Source: Bradymonadales bacterium
GTDB taxonomy: Bacteria; Myxococcota; Bradymonadia; REDH01
Direction: 5' to 3'
NCBI GenBank assembly: GCA_947483645.1
Contig: CANKLS010000007.1
Span: 1 to 31,593 of the forward strand
Length of the DNA: 31,593 nt
Part shown: one piece after another, positions 25,271-31,593 of the stretch
Numbering within the stretch: the first letter of the stretch is position 1
Layout of the letters: each line of letters opens with the position of its first letter
Position numbers and translations under genes: made by a program
Notes under the pieces: model-generated
Database searches by the model: none
Told to the model about the DNA's origin: nothing
What the model saw: the letters and a program-made list of their open reading frames with translations, nothing else

Positions 25271-26485
25271 CTCTGCCTCCTCGCCTGCACGGTTGCGCTT
25301 CTCCTCTGCTGCGGTCCGGGCTGCTACGAGTTAACCGGCGAACTGTCGCCGCTACCCACGCAGTCTTCACTAGCATCTTTCACAACCAACGCCCGAATTC
25401 GCGCCGAGATTTCACCCGGCAAAATCCTCTGCGCGAGCCACCCGCTCGCCTCCGCGCTCTCCGAAGCGCCCTCCACGGACGAGCTCTGCGCCTCCGCCAA
25501 CGACGGCGCTACCCAGGACCCCTTCGTCTCCGTCCTCCGCGCCTCCGCGCCACTTCCCATCCTCTTTCTAGACAATGGAGACTCCGCCGCACGGCAGCTC
25601 CGCCTCCGTCTCACCAACGCCCGCGCCGACCTCACCACCTCCGTCGTCCTCCTCCCGCTCCGGCCAGGCGCGCCCCGAACAACCGCCTGTCCCGAACCCG
25701 GCTCCACCTCCACCTACCTCACCCCACCTCCCGAACTCCGGCGCTCCGACACAGAGCGTGAGTGGCTCCTCCTGCTCCCCGCCTGCAGCTCCATCTCACT
25801 CCGTTTCGCCCTCCCCGCAGACCGACAAGACTCCTTCCGACTCCTCATCGCAGGTCCCAACGCCAGCAGCGACAACGAACTCGACGCACTCATCGCCGAT
25901 GCAAACGCCTGGCCAGCAGACCACATCCACTTCCTCGGCGGAATGCTCAATCCCAACGCGACGGAGCCCGCCGCACGCCTACTCAGCCTCGTTGAACCAC
26001 GCATCTCCGTCCCGTACTCCCTCTCCCTCGGCGACGCCGAACGCGCTGCCGGACGCGCCGCCTACTTCGAGCGCTTCGGCCCCTCCGACTTCTCCTCCAT
26101 GCTCGGTAATGTCCGACTCCTCTCACTCGATACCTCGAACGGAGAACTCAGCCTCGACCAGCTCGACTTCGTCCAAAACCTCGATCCTGCCCCAGCAGGG
26201 CTCGCCCTCCTCTTTCATGCCCCAGCACTGCCCGCTGCGATCTCACCCGAGGGCATCGTAAGCTCCGAACGCAGCCTACGACTCCTCGAACTCCTACGAG
26301 ACCATGGCTTTGGACATCTCTTCTCCGTCGCCGACCGAGCCGACACCAGCACCGTCAACAACACGCAGCTCATCCAGCTCACAGACCCAGCCGACGACGG
26401 ACGTGCCAACTACGCACGAGTGCTCATCACCGAGCTACGCTCCGCAACCCCTCGCATCACCGTAGAACTCCGCTCCGTCCGCTAG
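25229..26485 (+). CDS. Lipoprotein with a stripped calcineurin-like phosphoesterase fold
   Basis: I place the start at GTG 25229; no ATG or ribosome site fits near the signal peptide. The first 32 residues hold a hydrophobic core with several cysteines. Cys20 follows a perfect lipobox (LLAC), while Cys32 in GPGC is an alternative. Residues about 120-215 look like a beta-sandwich (RQLRLRLTNARADLTTSVV). Residues about 216-400 follow the order of purple-acid-type phosphoesterases: HIHFLGGML, ISVPYSLSLGDAER, AYFERFGPSDFSSMLGNVRLLSLDTSNGELSLDQLDFV, LLFHAPALP. The metal ligands are mostly gone: LGD is LGG, no GNHD is seen, and the usual GHTH is absent. Catalysis is therefore unlikely. The 3' end lies 14 bases from the convergent universal-stress-type gene. 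Confidence 0.68.
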   Translation: MPLQAKPFCSALAHLCLLACTVALLLCCGPGCYELTGELSPLPTQSSLASFTTNARIRAEISPGKILCASHPLASALSEAPSTDELCASANDGATQDPFVSVLRASAPLPILFLDNGDSAARQLRLRLTNARADLTTSVVLLPLRPGAPRTTACPEPGSTSTYLTPPPELRRSDTEREWLLLLPACSSISLRFALPADRQDSFRLLIAGPNASSDNELDALIADANAWPADHIHFLGGMLNPNATEPAARLLSLVEPRISVPYSLSLGDAERAAGRAAYFERFGPSDFSSMLGNVRLLSLDTSNGELSLDQLDFVQNLDPAPAGLALLFHAPALPAAISPEGIVSSERSLRLLELLRDHGFGHLFSVADRADTSTVNNTQLIQLTDPADDGRANYARVLITELRSATPRITVELRSVR

Positions 26486-26499
26486 GAAAAGCCGACAGC

Positions 26500-27375
26500 C
26501 TACTCCCGGTTCCCCAGCTGCTCTACCCAGAGCGCCACAGGGAACGACCGTACCAGCGCTGAGGACACCTGACCCAGCGACAGAAGCGCACGGCCAACTG
26601 CTCCGCTGCCCACCACCATCACATCCACAGGCGCGGTCGAGGCCCACGCCTGCAGCGCCTCCGCTGCATCGCCACGCACAATCTCAAGCGGCTGCAACAG
26701 GTTCCGCGTCGCATAGGCTGCACCGAACGGCAGCTCCAGCTGACCCAGCAGCTGCTCAAACCGCTTCGCCTCACTGCCCACCCCGGCACGACGATCGCCC
26801 TCGGCTTCGGCCCGCGCCACATGCACGGGAACAACCTCAACCCCCAGACAGGACGCCAGCATCAGAGCGCGCTCTAAGAGCGCCGCGCTCCCCTCACCGA
26901 AGTCGAGAGCAACACCGATCTTGCGCACGCTGCCCACAAACCCCTCGGCCACCACGCAGGTCGGAAGTTGGCAGCGACCCACCACCTCCGACAGCGCCTC
27001 GCCCGACAGCAAACGACCGCGCGCGACAACCACAACGTCCCCACCGAGCAACACCACTTGGCCCACGATGCCATCGCGCAACGGACTGCCAAGCCCCACC
27101 GGCGTCCTCCGGCCATTCAGCCGCTCGCCATGAAACCTCGTCACCGCTGCAACCGACTCCTGAGCACGATGATATGGCAGAACCGCCATCTCATCGCCCA
27201 TGCATGGCTCCCACGGCAGCAGGGCCTCTGCCCCCGACACGGCGCAAGCGAGCAACTGCAGCCGCTCAGCAGAGCCGCTACCAAGCAGCGCATCCGCCAC
27301 CAATAGCACCTCAGATGAAGCCGAATCCGCCTCCAGTAGACCGATTATTTGCGACCGCTGAACCGAGGGCCTCAC
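26500..27375 (-). CDS. Tandem universal-stress-protein-like protein
   Basis: The protein has two Rossmann-like UspA domains: residues about 1-140 (EVLLVADALLG, DVVVVARGRLL, LPTCVVAEG) and 141-291 (VRKIGVALDFGEGSAALLERALMLASCLGVEVVPVHV, ending in VDVMVVGSGAV and SFPVALWVEQL). UspA domains of the ATP-binding type carry GxxG-x9-G(S/T). Here the match is GAVG followed by only six residues before GQ, so ATP binding is doubtful. The start is GTG 27375 with a GAGG-like sequence upstream; TTG 27399 is an alternative. An in-frame ATG further upstream would run through the EF-hand-like gene and is unlikely. The preceding gene ends 34 bases before, on the same strand, so both are probably co-transcribed. 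Confidence 0.75.
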   Translation of the reverse strand: MRPSVQRSQIIGLLEADSASSEVLLVADALLGSGSAERLQLLACAVSGAEALLPWEPCMGDEMAVLPYHRAQESVAAVTRFHGERLNGRRTPVGLGSPLRDGIVGQVVLLGGDVVVVARGRLLSGEALSEVVGRCQLPTCVVAEGFVGSVRKIGVALDFGEGSAALLERALMLASCLGVEVVPVHVARAEAEGDRRAGVGSEAKRFEQLLGQLELPFGAAYATRNLLQPLEIVRGDAAEALQAWASTAPVDVMVVGSGAVGRALLSLGQVSSALVRSFPVALWVEQLGNRE

Positions 27376-27409
27376 AACTCTCGCCTCGGCATCGTCCAAA
27401 CCGCCGTCA

Positions 27410-28000
27410 TCACTTCGTCTCAACCTCTTCGATGGTCTCGGCTTCGCCGTCGCCGTTGAGATCACGGGTGATGTTAACCACCTTCCCCTCGGAGTAGTAC
27501 TCCCAGAGGTCAGCCCGACCATCAAAATTCGTGTCCCGCGCCGTGCGCGAAAGGTTCCCCGAAATGTCGTAGTACTTCTCGAGGGAGAGCGAACCATCGA
27601 AGCTCGTCGCAACCAGCTTCTGCACAAGCCGATTCCCCTCATACAACCTGACCACATCGACGTAGGGGTCGAAGTCCATCTGAAACTGACGCTCCAGCAC
27701 CTCGCCCGACGGTCCAAAGAACTCCACCACATCGGCGCGGCCATCAAAGTCCAGGTCACGAATCGCCGCACGGGTCTTGCCCGAACCGTCCGTGAAAACC
27801 TGCTGGTCCGTCACCTTGTCCATATTGATATCCGCCGTCTGCTCCGTCAGCCCGAGCAGCGACACACTGGCCCGAAACGCTGCAGGCGTGTCGCCAAGCC
27901 CCGTCATCTTCAGAGAACTGCCCGTGCCAGCCTCAGAACCACTTGCTACGGCAACGGTTAAGACCAAGCCTACAAAAACTCCAAGCGCGCTTGCCTGCAT
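27410..28000 (-). CDS. Secreted EF-hand-like repeat protein
   Basis: The 196-residue protein starts with a signal peptide (core GVFVGLVLTVAVA, cleavage near residue 20-25) without a lipobox. The mature part repeats a motif of calcium-loop type followed by an aromatic strand: DINMDKVTD (57-65), DLDFDGRADVVEFF (82-95), a degenerate FDGSLSLEKYY, DTNFDGRADLWEYY and DLNGDGEAETIEEV at the end. Such DxDxDG-(R/E)-A-(D/E) repeats bind calcium in many extracellular proteins. A role in the periplasm or at the surface is inferred; no enzyme domain is visible. The ATG has GGGAGAG 8 bases upstream. The gene is divergent from nadE across 114 bases, and the universal-stress-type gene follows. Confidence 0.75.
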   Translation of the reverse strand: MQASALGVFVGLVLTVAVASGSEAGTGSSLKMTGLGDTPAAFRASVSLLGLTEQTADINMDKVTDQQVFTDGSGKTRAAIRDLDFDGRADVVEFFGPSGEVLERQFQMDFDPYVDVVRLYEGNRLVQKLVATSFDGSLSLEKYYDISGNLSRTARDTNFDGRADLWEYYSEGKVVNITRDLNGDGEAETIEEVETK

Positions 28001-28004
28001 CGGA

Positions 28005-28013
28005 CTCTCTCCC
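28005..28013 (-). promoter_or_regulatory. Ribosome binding site of the EF-hand-like gene
   Basis: The minus strand reads GGGAGAGAG, with its GGAG core 8 bases before the ATG at 28000. The rest of this 114-base divergent gap should hold promoters for both genes. The best plus-strand pair is TTGAAC (28032-28037) and TAGGAC (28054-28059), 16 bases apart, which is weak. Confidence 0.5.
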
Positions 28014-28114
28014 GTTCAACCGCAACCGACCTTGAACACGCCACGACGGCGGCTAGGACTCTTTCCAACTTCCGAAGGTAGCAACTCACCCCCCGCCGAG
28101 CAAGCGATTCACCC

Positions 28115-29752
28115 TTGAAGATCCTCGCAGCGCAACTCAATCCCCGAGTCGGAGACCTCGCCCGAAACACCGACCGCATCCTCGCTGCGCTCGACATCGC
28201 GCGCGCCTCCGGCGTCGACCTCGTTGTCACCCCCGAACTCGCGCTCACAGGCTATCCGCCACGCGACCTCCTCGACCGGCCCAGACTCCACGAGGCGATC
28301 GACGAAGCACTCCTCACCCTCACCCGCGCTACGGTCGGGGGCCCAGCCCTCCTCGTCGGTCTTCCCCTTCCCCACCAGACCAGACCTCACCAGCTGCAGA
28401 ATGCCGCGCTCCTCATCGACAACGGCCGCATCCTCGCCAGACACAACAAACTCCTGCTCCCCTCCTACGATGTCTTCGATGAGGCCAGACACTTCCTGCC
28501 GGGAGAGGCTCTCACTACCGTCGCCTTCCGAGGCAGAACACTCATCCTCTCCATCTGCGAAGACCTCTGGGCCTGCTACGACCCCACGCTCAGAGCCCGC
28601 TACGGGCACGACCCGCTCGACGATGCCCAGCCCGCCGACCTCCTGATCAACCTCTCCGCAAGCCCCTTTGCCCGAGGAAAAATCGAGCGCCGACTCTCCA
28701 CCCTCGCAACTGCCGCCGCCAAGCTCCAGACCCCTATCCTATACCTCAACCAGGTAGGCGCAAACGACGAACTCATCTTCGACGGAAACAGCCTCCTCAT
28801 GCTCACCAACGGAACGGCCAAACAGCTCGCGCCAGCCTTCCTCGAGGCCTCCAACACCTTCGACCTCGCCCGCCTCCACGAGCTCCCAGACCTCACCGCC
28901 GCAGACCCTGTCGACCTCACCCTGCAGGCCCTCCTCACCGGCATCCGAGACTACTTCCACAAGTCCGGATTCTCCCGCGCCCTCCTCGGACTCTCCGGCG
29001 GAATCGACTCCGCCCTCACCGCCGCACTCGCTGTCCAAGCGCTCGGACCGGACAACGTCATCGGTCTGCTCATGCCGAGCCAGTTCTCGTCGCAAGGCTC
29101 CCTCGACGATGCCGCTGCGCTCGCTCAAAACCTCGGCATCCTAACCCACACCATCCCCATCGAGCCCGCCTTCCGCGTACTCCGGGAAACCCTGCAGCCC
29201 TCCCTCCAGAACCAGACCCACGGCCTCACCGAAGAGAACCTCCAAGCCCGCATCCGAGGCATCCTCCTCATGGCACACGCCAACCACCACGACGCCCTCC
29301 TGCTCACCACCGGCAACAAGTCTGAACTCGCCGTCGGCTACTGCACCCTCTATGGCGACATGTGCGGCGCACTCGCGCCCATCGCAGACCTCACAAAGGG
29401 GCGCGTCTGGCAACTCGCCCGACACCTCAACCGCGACGGAATCATCATCCCCGTCAACTCCATCGAAAAGCCGCCCAGCGCCGAGCTCCGCGACAACCAG
29501 ACAGACCAAGACTCGCTCCCCCCCTATGAGCTCCTCGACCGCCTCGTCGAAGCCTATGTCGAACTCGACCGCTCGACCGCAGACCTCATCCGCGACGGCT
29601 TCGACCCCGATACCGTCGCCCGCGTCACACGCCTCATCGACCTCAGCGAGCACAAGCGCCGGCAAACCCCGCCCGTGCTCCGCGTCACCGAAAAAGCCTT
29701 CGGCTCAGGACGCCGCTATCCCATCGCAGCTGCACCCGTGGCGAAGTTCTAG
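28115..29752 (+). CDS. nadE: Glutamine-dependent NAD+ synthetase
   Basis: This two-domain enzyme makes NAD+ from deamido-NAD+ and ATP using glutamine ammonia. The N-terminal nitrilase-type amidase domain (about 1-260) has the catalytic triad Glu41 (TPELALTGYPP), Lys112 (HNKLLLPSYDVFDE) and Cys148 (SICEDLW). The C-terminal synthetase domain has the ATP pyrophosphatase loop SGGIDS (294-299) and TTGNKSELAVGYCTLYGDM. At 545 residues it is a normal length for the short bacterial glutaminase-synthetase form. I accept the TTG start at 28115 because the family N-terminus (KILAAQLNPRVGD) begins there and no upstream ATG is in frame. The TAG stop lies in a CTAG that also ends the recD2 gene on the other strand. 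Confidence 0.97.
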   Translation: MKILAAQLNPRVGDLARNTDRILAALDIARASGVDLVVTPELALTGYPPRDLLDRPRLHEAIDEALLTLTRATVGGPALLVGLPLPHQTRPHQLQNAALLIDNGRILARHNKLLLPSYDVFDEARHFLPGEALTTVAFRGRTLILSICEDLWACYDPTLRARYGHDPLDDAQPADLLINLSASPFARGKIERRLSTLATAAAKLQTPILYLNQVGANDELIFDGNSLLMLTNGTAKQLAPAFLEASNTFDLARLHELPDLTAADPVDLTLQALLTGIRDYFHKSGFSRALLGLSGGIDSALTAALAVQALGPDNVIGLLMPSQFSSQGSLDDAAALAQNLGILTHTIPIEPAFRVLRETLQPSLQNQTHGLTEENLQARIRGILLMAHANHHDALLLTTGNKSELAVGYCTLYGDMCGALAPIADLTKGRVWQLARHLNRDGIIIPVNSIEKPPSAELRDNQTDQDSLPPYELLDRLVEAYVELDRSTADLIRDGFDPDTVARVTRLIDLSEHKRRQTPPVLRVTEKAFGSGRRYPIAAAPVAKF

Positions 29753-31593
29753 CCTCGCATACGCTGCACCCGCGACGACAGCAGCGTCATCCGCGACCGC
29801 CCCTGCACATCCTCTGCGGCCATCTTGAACGCCCGCGCCTGGCCAACCAACACCAGCAGCCGCCGTGCCCGCGTCACCGCCGTGTAGAGGATCGAACGGC
29901 TCAACATCCGGAAGTGATGGTTCGTCAGAACCAGCACCACCGCCTCGAACTCCGACCCCTGAGACTTGTGAACCGAGATGGCATACGCCAGCTCCAGATC
30001 CCGAAGCGTCTCCCCGCCGTAGCCCACCTCCCGACCCTCAAAGTCCACCCGGATACGCTGCGCTCCCTCCTGCACCTCCGTCACAACGCCGATGTCGCCG
30101 TTGAAGACCTCGAGGTCGTAATCATTCCGCGTCTGAATCACCCGGTCGCCCACATTCGGACGAACAGGGCCGCCATCAACACCGCTGCCGCCCGTCAACC
30201 GTGACTGCAGCGCCCGATTGAGCGCCTCCGAACCAGCCGCACCTCCATGCATCGGAACCAGCACCTGAATGTCGCGCGAGGGACGAAACCCGAACCGCTT
30301 CGGAATCCGCTCCGTCACCACCCGGCTAACCACATCCAACACCGCCTCCGCGTCTGGCGCCTCGATGAAAAACACATCGCTCGAAGGCGCGTTCTCCACC
30401 GCATCCCAGCGCCCCGAACGCACCGCATGCGCCACCTCCAAAATCCGAGACCCTTCGCTCTGCCGGAACACCTGCGTCAGCCGAGAAACAGCCACCGCTC
30501 CGGACCGGATCAACGCCCCAAGCACATCGCCAGGGCCTACAGAAGGAAGCTGCTCTTCATCTCCCACAAGCACCAGCTGGCTCTCAGGACCCACCGCCTC
30601 CAACAAGGCAACCGCGAGCGCCGTGTCCAGCATGCTCGCCTCGTCCACCACCACCACAGAGGCCTCGATCGGCAGCCCGCGGCCGCGCAAAAACTTCCCC
30701 GTCCGCGGATCAAACTCCAGCAGTCGATGCACCGTCTTCGCCACGATGCCCGTCGCCTCCTGCATCCGCCGCGCCGCGCGACCCGTCGGCGCAGCCAGCG
30801 CAACCTGCCCGCCAGAACGCAGCACCTGCTCCGCAAAAGTCCGCACGATCGTCGTCTTGCCCGTACCCGGACCACCCGTCAGCACCGCCAGTCCACTCCG
30901 CGAAATCCCTAGCAGCGCCGCCACCTGCGTCGCCGCCAGACGCACCTCTCGGCTGCCACCGCTGCCCGCCACCTCCTCCGCCCTGCTCGGCCCCCACACG
31001 CCCTGTCGGCCTGCCAGCGCAACAACCTGCTCCGCCAGCCGCTCCTCGAGCCCGCTCATCTCCTTCCGCTGGTACCCAGACTGCCGCGCGCCATCAGCCA
31101 GCGTTGCCTCGCAGGCCTCCAACTCGCCCTCCTTCAACGCGGCCGCAATCGCGCTCGCCACCACAGACGCGCTCAAGCCAGCGACCTCCATCGCCAGCTG
31201 CTCTAACCACTCCGACCCCGCCGCCGTGTGCCCCTCATCCTCCGCCGCCAGCACCGCATGATAGACAGCCGCCAGCGCACGCCGCGGATCATCACCCACA
31301 ATGCCAACCTGCGCCGCGATCTGATCCGCACGACGAAACCCTACTCCATGCACCACACGCGCAAGCAGGTAGGGATTCTCCTGCACCACACGCGCCGTCC
31401 CACTTCCGAAGGCCTTGTGAACCCGCACCGACAGCGCAGCCGTCAATCCAAGCCCCTGCAGGAACGACATCACCTCGCGGTCCGAACGGCGAGCCTGCCA
31501 CCGCTCCTTCACCTCCGCCAGACGCTTCGCACCAAAGCCGCGCAGCGTCAGGAGCCGCTCCGGCTCCTCATCCAGAACCTCAAAGGTCCGCGC
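29749..31593 (-). CDS. recD2: RecD2-type DNA helicase, 5' end outside window
   Basis: The reading frame is open to the right edge; 614 residues are visible and roughly the first 100-130 are missing. RecD2 is a 5'-3' superfamily 1B helicase acting outside RecBCD. Visible in order: a helix-hairpin-helix tandem (LTLRGFGAKRLAEV, then VVHGVGFRRADQIA); Walker A GGPGTGKTT with Lys at visible residue 246; DEASMLD (Walker B); GDEEQLPSVGPGDV; the LTQVFRQ motif; a C-terminal SH3-like segment (NGDIGVVTEV); and AISVHKSQGSEFE plus YTAVTRAR (motifs V and VI). An internal GTG at 31512 is not the start, since family similarity (RTFEVLDEEPERLLTLRGFG) continues upstream to the window edge. The end shares CTAG with nadE. 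Confidence 0.95.
   Translation of the reverse strand, partial: ARTFEVLDEEPERLLTLRGFGAKRLAEVKERWQARRSDREVMSFLQGLGLTAALSVRVHKAFGSGTARVVQENPYLLARVVHGVGFRRADQIAAQVGIVGDDPRRALAAVYHAVLAAEDEGHTAAGSEWLEQLAMEVAGLSASVVASAIAAALKEGELEACEATLADGARQSGYQRKEMSGLEERLAEQVVALAGRQGVWGPSRAEEVAGSGGSREVRLAATQVAALLGISRSGLAVLTGGPGTGKTTIVRTFAEQVLRSGGQVALAAPTGRAARRMQEATGIVAKTVHRLLEFDPRTGKFLRGRGLPIEASVVVVDEASMLDTALAVALLEAVGPESQLVLVGDEEQLPSVGPGDVLGALIRSGAVAVSRLTQVFRQSEGSRILEVAHAVRSGRWDAVENAPSSDVFFIEAPDAEAVLDVVSRVVTERIPKRFGFRPSRDIQVLVPMHGGAAGSEALNRALQSRLTGGSGVDGGPVRPNVGDRVIQTRNDYDLEVFNGDIGVVTEVQEGAQRIRVDFEGREVGYGGETLRDLELAYAISVHKSQGSEFEAVVLVLTNHHFRMLSRSILYTAVTRARRLLVLVGQARAFKMAAEDVQGRSRMTLLSSRVQRMRG

Noticed and set aside
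27376..27771. N-terminal extension of the universal-stress-type protein
   Set aside because: The extension lies within the EF-hand-like gene in another frame and is Trp/Arg/Ser-rich; no UspA similarity.

Overview
The window is GC-rich DNA from a Gram-negative bacterium. It encodes a TamA/TamB outer-membrane pair, several lipoproteins, an Slt70-type lytic transglycosylase and a Glu/His-type PrsW membrane protease. The mix of an FHA protein, MJ0042-type zinc-ribbon/TPR membrane proteins, EF-hand-like secreted repeats and many lipoproteins resembles the former Deltaproteobacteria (Myxococcota/Bradymonadota). That placement is an inference from gene content only. Genes are tightly packed: 24 protein genes, many with 4-base overlaps, and only one gene-free stretch longer than 300 bases (15989-16363). 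I found no RNA gene, insertion sequence, CRISPR array or phage gene.

Left part (1-8494): an FHA-domain protein runs off the left edge on the minus strand. On the plus strand follow cysS, uvrB and a VTT/TVP38 membrane protein. A second run has two zinc-ribbon/single-helix/TPR proteins and PrsW, which could form a regulated-proteolysis or envelope-sensing module. Middle (8476-17853): ribA and a Fic-fold protein with a destroyed active-site motif lie on the minus strand. folK and a lipoprotein lie on the plus strand and converge on a lytic transglycosylase. Divergent from that is a run of a radical SAM/SPASM-like protein, a metallophosphoesterase-fold protein with altered metal ligands and a two-helix membrane protein. 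After a structured 375-base gap come a lipoprotein and a small coupled protein.

Right part (17850-31593): a minus-strand tamB-tamA operon, and divergent from it a lipoprotein with a stripped calcineurin-like phosphoesterase fold. A universal-stress-type protein and a secreted EF-hand-like repeat protein follow on the minus strand. Last come nadE on the plus strand and a recD2 helicase entering from the right edge on the minus strand.

The main candidates for something undescribed are: the coupled radical SAM / variant phosphoesterase pair; the zinc-ribbon-TPR plus PrsW operon; three proteins in one window that keep an enzyme fold but lose signature catalytic residues; and three of five tail-to-tail gene junctions built on a single CTAG shared as stop codon by both strands, in a window where CTAG is otherwise scarce.
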